Positions 1-5,290 of a stretch of 10,872 nucleotides of DNA are shown here, in pieces. A program made the position numbers and the translations under genes. Every line of letters starts with the position of its first letter. The stretch's first letter is position 1. Source of the DNA: Candidatus Omnitrophota bacterium (GTDB lineage: Bacteria > Omnitrophota > Gorgyraeia > JAFGHF01); contig JAMXCY010000009.1 of NCBI GenBank assembly GCA_024543015.1, positions 4,835 through 15,706 of the forward strand, in the 5' to 3' direction. Below the pieces are notes generated by a model. That model saw only the letters and a list, made by a program, of their open reading frames with translations. It made no database searches and was not told the origin of the DNA.

Positions 1-25
1 GCTGGTATAACTAAGTTATACCAGC
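1..25 (-). terminator. Hairpin, probable terminator of the TPR gene
   Basis: Positions 1-11 and 15-25 form a perfect 11-bp inverted repeat around a 3-nt loop. It begins 13 nt past the stop codon of the TPR protein gene (stop 39-41). On the minus strand any following T-run would lie outside the window, so the terminator is inferred from hairpin and position. On the plus strand the hairpin is followed by AACAAAG, with no T-run. Confidence 0.6.
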
Positions 26-38
26 AACAAAGACGCCC

Positions 39-569
39 TTAATAAAATATCTTCGCAAATAACTCACCATCTATATAAAATTCTACTTTTTCAATAAAAT
101 ATACGACTTTGTATTCCTTGGCGAAGGGTGATAAATAGTAGTATTCTTTGGAATTTTCGAACAAAAAGACAAATTGGCGAAAAGCCACTATCTTTTTTTC
201 CAATTCCCTGATTAACTTTATCTTCCCTCTTTTTACCGCTATATCTAAAAGATAAGCCATGGCAAAAACCCTGGCTTGGGACTGAGGATATTTATTCACA
301 AAACTGGAAAAGTTATCTACGGCATTATAATAATCTGCAACCTCAAAATAATATTCGCCAACAGCAAATAAAGCATCCTCTGCGAATCTAGATTCGGGAT
401 ACTTTTCTACAATACTAGAAAAATATATAAAGGCAAAATCCTTTTTATCAGAACGCAGGGATTCATTTGCCTGTGAATATAGGCTTTTGGCTGTTTGTGC
501 GCCCGCTATATCGCAAAATGAAAGCACAAAAAATAGAATAAGGAAGACTTTAATTCTTTTCATTTTCAT
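39..569 (-). CDS. Secreted tetratricopeptide-repeat protein (YbgF/BamD-like TPRs)
   Basis: A predicted exported protein of about 175 residues. A basic N-terminus (MKMKRIK) and a hydrophobic stretch end near DIAGA|QTAK, a good signal peptidase I site. Residues about 40-110 contain two helix-pair units of the TPR_6 type (IYFSSIVEKYPESRFAEDAL and AVDNFSSFVNKYPQSQARV, with the typical YP.S). Such repeats occur in periplasmic BamD and YbgF/CpoB proteins and mediate protein contacts. The protein is shorter than BamD and lacks a clear lipobox, so I do not assign either name. The tyrosine- and phenylalanine-rich C-terminal 60 residues are unrecognised. The start is ATG at 569 or ATG at 563; GGAG at 572-575 is better spaced for 563. 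A sigma70-like promoter lies immediately upstream and a hairpin downstream, so the gene is probably transcribed alone. The family call is fairly safe; the function is unknown. Confidence 0.8.
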   Translation of the reverse strand: MKMKRIKVFLILFFVLSFCDIAGAQTAKSLYSQANESLRSDKKDFAFIYFSSIVEKYPESRFAEDALFAVGEYYFEVADYYNAVDNFSSFVNKYPQSQARVFAMAYLLDIAVKRGKIKLIRELEKKIVAFRQFVFLFENSKEYYYLSPFAKEYKVVYFIEKVEFYIDGELFAKIFY

Positions 570-577
570 ATCTCCAT

Positions 578-606
578 ATTATACCTTAAAAGCAAAATAG
601 CCTCAA
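578..606 (-). promoter_or_regulatory. Sigma70-like promoter of the TPR gene
   Basis: On the minus strand, TTGAGG (606-601) and a perfect TATAAT (583-578) are separated by exactly 17 bp. The expected start of transcription is near 571-572, only a few bases before the ATG at 569, which implies an almost leaderless mRNA. The block 578-607 matches 1381-1410 (promoter of the next gene) at 26 of 30 positions. Confidence 0.7.
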
Positions 607-607
607 G

Positions 608-706
608 TTAAAAACCAAAGAATTTTTTGGTGTTTTCATAAGTCTTCGCAGCAACTTGTCCTTGGTCTATATTCTTGATCCTGGCCACTGCCTTTAAACT
701 GCTCAA
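608..706 (-). CDS. Candidate 32-codon ORF or out-of-frame tail of the HTH gene
   Basis: A TTG codon at 706-704 overlaps the TGA stop of the HTH gene (705-703) and opens 32 codons ending with TAA at 610-608. The peptide begins LSSLKAVARIKNIDQG and ends NTKKFFGF, and it looks protein-like rather than random. It may be a tiny translationally coupled ORF, or the true C-terminus of the upstream protein displaced by a -1 frameshift or a missing base. The same frame carries a stop about 40 nt upstream, and there is no convincing Shine-Dalgarno or slippery heptamer. Low confidence that it is a gene. Confidence 0.25.
   Translation of the reverse strand: MSSLKAVARIKNIDQGQVAAKTYENTKKFFGF
609..631 (-). 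terminator. Weak candidate terminator after the HTH gene
   Basis: On the minus strand a 6-bp stem (ACCAAA, 631-626, pairing with TTTGGT, 619-614) with a 6-nt loop runs straight into TTTTT. The stem is short and AT-rich, so efficiency is doubtful. It sits between the HTH gene and the promoter of the TPR gene, where a terminator is expected. Confidence 0.35.
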
Positions 707-1356
707 GGCATCTCGGCATTGAGCTTGGATATTAATTTATCTATGTCTTTGACCACCTGTGCGGAAAACATCTTGGCCACTTTAATCTCCTGGCTTAAAG
801 ATTTAAGCACACTTAAAGAACGCTTCAGTAAGGTTAGTCTTTTTTTCTGCCAGGCCTCCTCAGGCAAGAGCTCCTGACGTTGTTTGATAAGTGCCGTAAG
901 GTCTTTCTTGACTACCAGCGCATCTTTACCACGCTCCAGGACATTCTTTTTAATGTTTTCATAATCCATTCGGTCCAGTTCTTTTTTGTTACCTACCCTG
1001 CGCAGGAGATCTATCGATTCATAAGTAGGTACTGAGGCAGCATCGGCATCTTGGTTATAGTCTTTTGTAAGGTAGCGCGGATTTTCCTTCTCCAGAAAAA
1101 AATAAGACCTGAGCAATTTAAGCGCGGTTTGTTTGCGTATGCCGATTTCTTTGGCCGTGTAGGCCTCAAATTTACTATAGCCCCAGTCTTTGTATAGCTT
1201 ATCTTTCCAAACCGCATAAAGGGCTTGGCCCAATTCTATCCATGAGGTTTTAAAGGATTTGACGTTTTTAAGCACCTGGTGCCTCAGGGTAGAAGGATCT
1301 GCGCTGGCCATTTTCTTCTCAAGGGCCTCTATCGATTTTGTCTTTGGGTAATTCAT
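703..1356 (-). CDS. Putative HTH-type DNA-binding protein, unknown role
   Basis: A 217-residue cytosolic protein with no signal peptide or membrane segment. Residues about 34-90 (SWIELGQALYAVWKDKLY, then WGYSKFEAYTAKEIGIRKQTALKLLRSY) look like the N-terminal domain of phage- or plasmid-type proteins: a 'gyksFeeY..e.lGis..tA.kLir' helix-turn-helix, with the HTH at about 62-84. Residues 150-213 are charged and helical, probably a coiled coil. This resemblance is from memory of the motif pattern, so DNA binding is an inference. The start ATG at 1356 is preceded by AAAGGA with a 6-nt spacer, and it has its own promoter at 1381-1409. It is not part of the upstream operon, which ends at the terminator 1391-1426. 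An open frame of 32 codons overlaps its stop and could be a displaced C-terminus. Confidence 0.65.
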   Translation of the reverse strand: MNYPKTKSIEALEKKMASADPSTLRHQVLKNVKSFKTSWIELGQALYAVWKDKLYKDWGYSKFEAYTAKEIGIRKQTALKLLRSYFFLEKENPRYLTKDYNQDADAASVPTYESIDLLRRVGNKKELDRMDYENIKKNVLERGKDALVVKKDLTALIKQRQELLPEEAWQKKRLTLLKRSLSVLKSLSQEIKVAKMFSAQVVKDIDKLISKLNAEMP

Positions 1357-1380
1357 CTATCATCCTTTCTTTTTGCAAGG

Positions 1381-1409
1381 ATTATACCCTAAAAACAAAA
1401 CGGCCTCAA
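1381..1409 (-). promoter_or_regulatory. Sigma70-like promoter of the HTH gene
   Basis: On the minus strand, TTGAGG (1409-1404), a 17-bp spacer and TATAAT (1386-1381) form a near-consensus promoter. Transcription should start near 1374, giving a leader of about 18 nt that still holds the AAAGGA ribosome site. The -35 box lies in the distal arm of the upstream operon's terminator stem and the spacer holds its T-run, so the two signals are physically merged. Confidence 0.75.
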
Positions 1410-1426
1410 GGAAAATCTTGAGGCCG
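1391..1426 (-). terminator. Strong intrinsic terminator of the long operon
   Basis: A perfect 10-bp stem (1426-1417 with 1410-1401, CGGCCTCAAG and its complement), with a 6-nt loop, is followed on the minus strand by TTTTGTTTTT (1400-1391). It lies 29 nt after the stop of the 48-residue small protein and closes the operon that enters from the right edge. Confidence 0.9.
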
Positions 1427-1455
1427 GATGTATTCTGCGATTAAATTAATTTCAC

Positions 1456-1602
1456 TTACTTTGATTTAGGCATCTCGCGCTGCCCCTTAAAACATTTCAG
1501 ATGGCCAAATTTATACCGCATTGTCGCGCATTTGACAACAGATGCCACTACAGTAGCTATAACTATCAACGAGACTATCTGCCAAAACATCTTCCAACTC
1601 AT
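1456..1602 (-). CDS. Small single-span membrane protein, 48 residues
   Basis: ATG at 1602-1600, stop TAA at 1458-1456. Translation begins MSWKMFWQIV and ends QREMPKSK. Residues about 6-23 (FWQIVSLIVIATVVASVV) form one hydrophobic helix. The tail after it is strongly basic (K24, R29, K31, K36, K39, R42, K46, K48), so by the positive-inside rule the C-terminus should be cytoplasmic. There are cysteines at 25 and 37. Support for translation is strong: AAGGAGG at 1610-1616 stands 7 nt before the ATG, directly after the TGA of the DUF3568 gene, and the frame ends 29 nt before a strong terminator. I do not recognise a family. As the last gene of the operon next to a lipoprotein, it may have an envelope role, but that is inference. 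Confidence 0.75.
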   Translation of the reverse strand: MSWKMFWQIVSLIVIATVVASVVKCATMRYKFGHLKCFKGQREMPKSK

Positions 1603-1616
1603 CTTGCCGCCTCCTT

Positions 1617-2003
1617 TCATAAATATTCTATTATCTTGTTTAAAACTCTGCGTGCGGAATCTTTATCTCCGGGCACGCCCACACGCACTTCAATCCGTGA
1701 AACCGCCTCTGAGATGCGACGAATATCTATCCAGATAATCTCTCCATCGGTATAATTGCTCTTTAGTTGCACAAAATCGCTGGTTAAGGTTTCCTTAGTA
1801 ATCTGGAAATTAAGTGCTTCCAGGGCAGCCTTGCTGGCCTGTGAAGCCTCATCCACAGAAGCATCTACCTCCTGGTTTAATTTTCCCGAGAGCCAGATTG
1901 CCGTGCCGGCTGTTCCGGCAGCCCCTACTAATAACACTGCACAACCGCAGGCATTAACGAGCAACAGGGCAGAAAAAATTAATCCAAACATCTTAGAGCG
2001 CAT
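1617..2003 (-). CDS. DUF3568-family lipoprotein
   Basis: A 128-residue envelope protein. The N-terminus MRSKMFGLIFSALLLVNAC is a lipoprotein-like signal; the lipid cysteine is either C19 or C21. A small-residue hydrophobic stretch follows (CAVLLVGAAGTAGTAIWLSG), then the domain 'LNQEVDASVDEASQASKAAL', 'LNFQITKETLTSDF', 'DGEIIWIDIRRISEAVSRIE' and 'RVGVPGDKDSARRVLNKI'. This order (glycine-rich membrane-like segment, a helix resembling 'aS.devw.Aal.al', beta strands, 'vRVGvfGDe.lSr.il.kI') matches DUF3568 as I know it from diderm bacteria; the function of the family is unknown. AGGAGGAG lies about 5 nt before the ATG, 12 nt after the propeller gene stop. The TGA stop is followed at once by the ribosome site of the 48-residue protein. 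Confidence 0.8.
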   Translation of the reverse strand: MRSKMFGLIFSALLLVNACGCAVLLVGAAGTAGTAIWLSGKLNQEVDASVDEASQASKAALEALNFQITKETLTSDFVQLKSNYTDGEIIWIDIRRISEAVSRIEVRVGVPGDKDSARRVLNKIIEYL

Positions 2004-2015
2004 TTGCTCCTCCTA

Positions 2016-2987
2016 TTATTTTTTATACCACCCAAAGGCATTGCCATCGGTCAATTTCCCTACTTTGCCTGTGGATGGTTCAAGGATAAAGATTTCTGTC
2101 TCAGACTGCATTATAACGTATTTGCCGCCAGGTATCCAGCGAAAATTATATATATAAGAGAAGCCTTTAAGATAGTCCCGGGGTATGGCAAACAATCTCT
2201 GCTGATGGCCTTGAGCATCCTGGTAGTAGAGATCGCCGGCCTCGTCTTGGTATAACTTCTGACCACTCTCCAAAGTCAGGGAATAACGTTTACGTTTTCC
2301 CCATCTAAATCTATTTTTCTCATTATTGAATAATTCAATCTCTAGCGGCTTTAACAGTTCCTGGAATATGGCTTTACCTGTATCTGCCTCTCTGAGCAAC
2401 TCTGCCTCTCGGGTAGCTAAAGGCAGACGGAAAAGTTTGCCATGAAAAAGTCCTTGATCAAGGCGCTGATACTCCATAAAATAAAGATTTTCACCTGTTT
2501 CGTCCCAATAGATATTAGTAAAATAGAACGGTCTCTCTAATACCTTTTCTCTTTCTTTGGTCAGATAGTTATAGATATAAAAATAGTCTCTGGAGCGATA
2601 AAGGAATCGCTGGTTATCCGGAGCCCATTGCAAGGTCCCTTGAGCAATAATTTCCAGCAGCTGCGGCTGGTTGGTTTCTCTATCTAATAGATATGCCTCT
2701 TTGGGTTCGAGTCCTGAATAGGTGAGAATATTAAGATATTTGCCATCGGGGGAGAATTGATACTCCTGGACAGGGTACTTTGTCTCAAAAACCTCTTTTA
2801 ACTCTGTGCCATCGATATTAATGCTGCGCAGGTCTTGTGCGTAGGGGGCAAAATAGATAGGAAACTCTTGCTTAACCCAGGAAGTATCAAATAAAACTTT
2901 TTCATAGAATTCTTCTTCTGCATAGCTAAAGCAGCAGGCTAAGAATAATAGATAGATGCTAAAGAATATTCCTATTACCTTCTTCAT
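2016..2987 (-). CDS. Exported beta-propeller-like protein (TolB/PD40 type repeats)
   Basis: A 323-residue secreted protein. Its signal sequence, MKKVIGIFFSIYLLFLACCF followed by SYA|EEE, can be read as a signal peptidase I site after A23, or as a lipoprotein with FLAC at residues 15-18. Four WD40-like/PD40 motifs are visible: QFSPDGKYLNIL (77-88), QWAPDNQRFLYR (120-131), YWDETGENLYFM (160-171) and RWIPGGKYVIMQ (283-294). Such repeats build the propellers of TolB-like periplasmic proteins, which serve as binding platforms. Here only about four blades can be traced, and the TolB N-terminal domain and a full set of repeats are not seen, so it is not TolB itself. It has no enzymatic motif that I recognise. 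The ATG at 2987 follows a TAGAGG ribosome site that overlaps the stop codon of the KDPG aldolase gene, suggesting translational coupling. Export and fold are likely; the role is unknown. Confidence 0.75.
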   Translation of the reverse strand: MKKVIGIFFSIYLLFLACCFSYAEEEFYEKVLFDTSWVKQEFPIYFAPYAQDLRSINIDGTELKEVFETKYPVQEYQFSPDGKYLNILTYSGLEPKEAYLLDRETNQPQLLEIIAQGTLQWAPDNQRFLYRSRDYFYIYNYLTKEREKVLERPFYFTNIYWDETGENLYFMEYQRLDQGLFHGKLFRLPLATREAELLREADTGKAIFQELLKPLEIELFNNEKNRFRWGKRKRYSLTLESGQKLYQDEAGDLYYQDAQGHQQRLFAIPRDYLKGFSYIYNFRWIPGGKYVIMQSETEIFILEPSTGKVGKLTDGNAFGWYKK

Positions 2988-2999
2988 CGACTATTGCCT

Positions 3000-3623
3000 C
3001 TATTGTTTATAGGCCGCAATTAGCGCTTTTATGGACTCACCTATAGCTGAGAAATCACCTGCTTCTAACCAGTCTCTTTTGAATATACTCCCGCCAAAGG
3101 CAACTGCTGATGCCCCGGATGAAAAGAAAGAACGAACATTCTCCGCTGTTATCCCACCACAGGCAAGTAATCCTATATCTTCAAAAGGCCCTTTGAGTTC
3201 TTTAAAATAGGCGGCTCCAAAAAACTTAGCCGGAAATACCTTAACCATCGTAGCCCCAAGGCACCAGGCCCGGTATATCTCCTGCGGGGTTAAGGCCCCG
3301 GGAAATACGGGTATTTTCTTTTTCAGGCAATATTCCACAACCTCCTCTACCAAAACAGGCAGGACAATAAAGCTGGCTCCCGAATCTAGGGCTCTGTGTA
3401 AATCATCCATAGTTAACACAGTGCCCGCACCAATCATCAAGCGGCCTTGTGCAGCTTTGACGCTTGCCTGAATCAATTTAGCTGCGCCGGAAGTATTCAT
3501 GGTAATCTCGATAGTCCCCAGGCCTGAAGAGACTATCACCTCAACCAGAGGACTAACCATATCCTCTTTGATGCCCCGCAGTATCCCCATAATGGGAAGC
3601 TCTCTAAAGCTAGTTAAATTCAT
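3000..3623 (-). CDS. eda: KDPG/KHG-type aldolase (class I)
   Basis: A 207-residue cytosolic enzyme of the usual family length. It splits 4-hydroxy-2-oxo acids or 2-keto-3-deoxy-6-phospho sugar acids to pyruvate and an aldehyde via a Schiff base. Visible motifs are ILRG (14-17), IEIT with the catalytic glutamate E39, IGAGTVL (64-70), FPGALTPQEIYRAW (107-120), MVKVFPA with the Schiff-base lysine K128, and ACGGIT in the phosphate-binding region. The arginine of E. coli Eda (R49 in VTLRT) is replaced by asparagine in ITMNT, as in DgoA-type 6-phosphogalactonate aldolases. The substrate may therefore be KDPG, KDPGal or 4-hydroxy-2-oxoglutarate. No edd (dehydratase) or sugar kinase gene is near. The gene follows a second pyruvate-type aldolase after 12 nt, behind a weak ribosome site. 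The fold and chemistry are very likely; the exact substrate and the name eda are not certain. Confidence 0.85.
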   Translation of the reverse strand: MNLTSFRELPIMGILRGIKEDMVSPLVEVIVSSGLGTIEITMNTSGAAKLIQASVKAAQGRLMIGAGTVLTMDDLHRALDSGASFIVLPVLVEEVVEYCLKKKIPVFPGALTPQEIYRAWCLGATMVKVFPAKFFGAAYFKELKGPFEDIGLLACGGITAENVRSFFSSGASAVAFGGSIFKRDWLEAGDFSAIGESIKALIAAYKQ

Positions 3624-3635
3624 AGGTTTTTCTGG

Positions 3636-4586
3636 TTAGTCTAAGTTGGCATTTACCAGGCTTTCGTAAAATTCCCGGTAATTCTCTTTTTTGTCGCTGT
3701 TACGTAAGGCCATAGCTGCTCGAGGATGTTCATTCATCATTCCGGAGATAGCATAAGGAATGATATAGCCCCATTCTATTTTGTTTCTTAAGGGAACGAG
3801 TTCATTAGAGATAATGTCCAGAATCGGGCGTAAGTCGAATTTAGGATTCTTTAAGAATCCAATTAACAATTCTAAAGGACAATTGCCGGCAGCGCGGCCG
3901 ATTCCATAGATTGTGGCATCAAGGTAATTCGCGCCGTGAATAATTGACTCGATAGTATTGCTAAAGGCTAATTGCTGGTGATTGTGTCCGTGAAAGCCGA
4001 CTTCCCTGGTCTTTAAAATACCCTTAGCCAGCTTGATCAGGCGTTCAACCGGCTCCTGGTATAGCGCGCCAAAGCTATCAACTATATAGAGGGCCTTAAT
4101 CTTACTCTCTTGTTCAACCTGATGCAAGGCCTCCTCTAACTCCGCACCCTGATCCCGGGAGATGGCCATAATGTTAATGGTTGTCTCATAGTCCTTCTCG
4201 GCGAAATGATTAGCCATAAATATAGCCTTGTCGATATCTTTAACGTAGGTGGCAACCCGAATCATATCCACCGGGCTTTCAGAAGCCGGCTTTACCTCTT
4301 CAATATCCACGCGACCCACATCAACCATGACCGAAATCTTTGTTTTGGACTTTATTCCCTCAATCACCCGTTTAATCTCTTCGTCATCACAGAACTTCCA
4401 TAAACCATATTCTTCTGTAGAAAAGAGTTTCTTGGAATTCTTATACCCCATCTCCATGTAGTCCACGCCGGAGGTTGAGATTGCTTTATAAACCTCACGC
4501 ACAAAACGATGGTCAAAATTATGGTTATTAATCAACCCGCCATCACGAATAGTGCAATCCAGCACTTTAATCTGCTTCCTGAACAT
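3636..4586 (-). CDS. DRE-TIM metallolyase, HMGL-like aldolase
   Basis: A 316-residue TIM-barrel enzyme of the HMG-CoA lyase-like superfamily, which includes 4-hydroxy-2-oxovalerate aldolase, HMG-CoA lyase and isopropylmalate synthase. Key motifs are LDCTIRDGGLINN (9-21; D10, R14 and D15 of the active site), YIVDSFGALY (167-176), the metal ligands HGHNH (199-203) and IYGIGRAAGNCPLE (226-239), the C-terminal glycine/cysteine loop. The 'LDCTlRDGG..NN..F' form matches a group usually annotated only as 'aldolase catalytic domain protein', often seen in surface polysaccharide clusters. It lacks the small C-terminal communication domain of DmpG, and no acylating aldehyde dehydrogenase is near. It probably makes or breaks a C-C bond with pyruvate or a 2-oxo acid using a divalent metal. 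AAAGGA stands 7 nt before the ATG. The neighbouring class I aldolase suggests a shared substrate pool. Family assignment is strong; the reaction is not known. Confidence 0.85.
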   Translation of the reverse strand: MFRKQIKVLDCTIRDGGLINNHNFDHRFVREVYKAISTSGVDYMEMGYKNSKKLFSTEEYGLWKFCDDEEIKRVIEGIKSKTKISVMVDVGRVDIEEVKPASESPVDMIRVATYVKDIDKAIFMANHFAEKDYETTINIMAISRDQGAELEEALHQVEQESKIKALYIVDSFGALYQEPVERLIKLAKGILKTREVGFHGHNHQQLAFSNTIESIIHGANYLDATIYGIGRAAGNCPLELLIGFLKNPKFDLRPILDIISNELVPLRNKIEWGYIIPYAISGMMNEHPRAAMALRNSDKKENYREFYESLVNANLD

Positions 4587-4625
4587 CTTGCTTTCCTTTC
4601 ATGCTAACTTGCTCCTCTTTTAGGC

Positions 4626-5135
4626 TTATTGTTTCCTGTATAAACCAATTAATTCTGCTTGCTCTAAGATGTGCCCCTGCATGGCCTGCTCTAACTGCTC
4701 TTTAGTGATGCCTTCAGCTAAATCAAGTTTCTGATCCAGGGCATATAGCTTAAAGAAATAGCGGTGTGTGCCTGATGGCGGACAAGGCCCGCCATAATCT
4801 TTGCGGCCGAAATTATTGTTACCTTGCTTGCCGGGAATACTGTTTTCCTCAATCTCACCAGTTAGAGGGATATCAAACACTACCCAATGCACCCATGTGC
4901 CCATAGGCGCATCCGGATCATCCACAATTAAGGCCAGGGTCTCTGCGCCTTTAGGAATATCCTCAATCTTTAAGCTGGGATTGATATCCTCACCCTGGCA
5001 GGTAAATTTAGCTGGTATCGACTGATTATGTTTAAATTCTTTACTGCTGATTTTCATCCAGCCACCTCCTTGCTCGGCTTGTACTAAAGTTATTAACCCA
5101 AAAGCTAAAACAGCAACAATCGAGAACCTGAGCAT
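4626..5135 (-). CDS. ybhB: YbhB/YbcL family PEBP (Raf kinase inhibitor-like) protein
   Basis: A phosphatidylethanolamine-binding-protein fold. Hallmarks are DDPDAP (72-77), GTWVHWVVFDIP (79-90) and the signature YGGPCPPSGTHRYFF (114-128); numbering is from the ATG at 5135. Family members bind small anionic or lipid ligands; the physiological role in bacteria is unclear. Two translation starts are plausible. From 5135 (or TTG at 5141) the product is about 169 residues and begins with a hydrophobic, signal-like segment, LRFSIVAVLAFGLITLVQA|EQ. From the internal ATG at 5057 it is a 143-residue cytosolic protein; that ATG has a perfect AAGGAGGT 6 nt upstream and starts at the usual family N-terminus, MKISSKEF. 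The upstream start lacks a good ribosome site but follows the stop of the 50-residue gene after 2 nt, so it could be translated by coupling. Family identity is very likely; location is undecided. Confidence 0.85.
   Translation of the reverse strand: MLRFSIVAVLAFGLITLVQAEQGGGWMKISSKEFKHNQSIPAKFTCQGEDINPSLKIEDIPKGAETLALIVDDPDAPMGTWVHWVVFDIPLTGEIEENSIPGKQGNNNFGRKDYGGPCPPSGTHRYFFKLYALDQKLDLAEGITKEQLEQAMQGHILEQAELIGLYRKQ
5064..5071 (-). promoter_or_regulatory. Internal Shine-Dalgarno in the ybhB-like gene
   Basis: AAGGAGGT on the minus strand, with 6 nt (GGCTGG) to ATG at 5057-5055. It encodes part of the EQGGGW linker between the signal-like segment and the PEBP domain. It is one of the best ribosome sites in the window and supports an internal start for a cytosolic form. 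Confidence 0.55.
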
Positions 5136-5137
5136 AT

Positions 5138-5290
5138 TCAATTTATATTCTCAAAGGATTGTTTAATCAACGCACTTTGACAGGAGAAAACAAACCCTAA
5201 TAAAAAGAAGGAAACTATTAAATAGATAATATACTTGCGGTGCTTATAAAGCAAAGGGAATTTGTCTTTGAACTGTTTATTCTTCTCCAT
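5138..5290 (-). CDS. Small single-span membrane protein, 50 residues
   Basis: ATG at 5290-5288, stop TGA at 5140-5138. The product begins MEKNKQFKDKFPLLYKHRK and ends LIKQSFENIN. The first 19 residues are basic. Residues about 20-36 (YIIYLIVSFFLLGFVFS) are a hydrophobic helix, followed by C37. The basic N-terminus suggests N-in topology; a lipoprotein reading with VFSC is possible but the lipobox is poor. AAAGGAGG at 5295-5302 lies 4 nt before this ATG; an alternative ATG at 5293 is too close to it. The ribosome site sits in the last codons of the hydrolase gene, which overlaps this ORF by 14 nt, and the ybhB-like ATG follows 2 nt after its stop. The ORF exactly fills what would otherwise be a gap of about 140 nt. 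I do not recognise a family; translation is likely, function unknown. Confidence 0.7.
   Translation of the reverse strand: MEKNKQFKDKFPLLYKHRKYIIYLIVSFFLLGFVFSCQSALIKQSFENIN

Noticed and set aside
1011..1217. Second minus-strand frame of 68 codons inside the HTH gene
   Set aside because: It lies in another frame of the same strand, entirely inside the 217-codon frame that has its own promoter and ribosome site.
1501..2255. Several plus-strand open frames of 68-133 codons
   Set aside because: They run antisense to the 48-residue, DUF3568 and propeller genes, lack ribosome sites and show no recognisable domains, while the minus-strand frames do.
3844..3860. 7-bp inverted repeat with 3-nt loop in the aldolase gene
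   Set aside because: It is short, inside coding sequence, with no T-run after it; likely chance.
4206..4461. Two overlapping plus-strand frames inside the DRE-TIM aldolase gene
   Set aside because: They are antisense to a gene with clear catalytic motifs and have low-complexity compositions.
4801..5025. Plus-strand 74-codon frame in the ybhB-like gene
   Set aside because: It is antisense to the conserved PEBP signatures, with no independent support.
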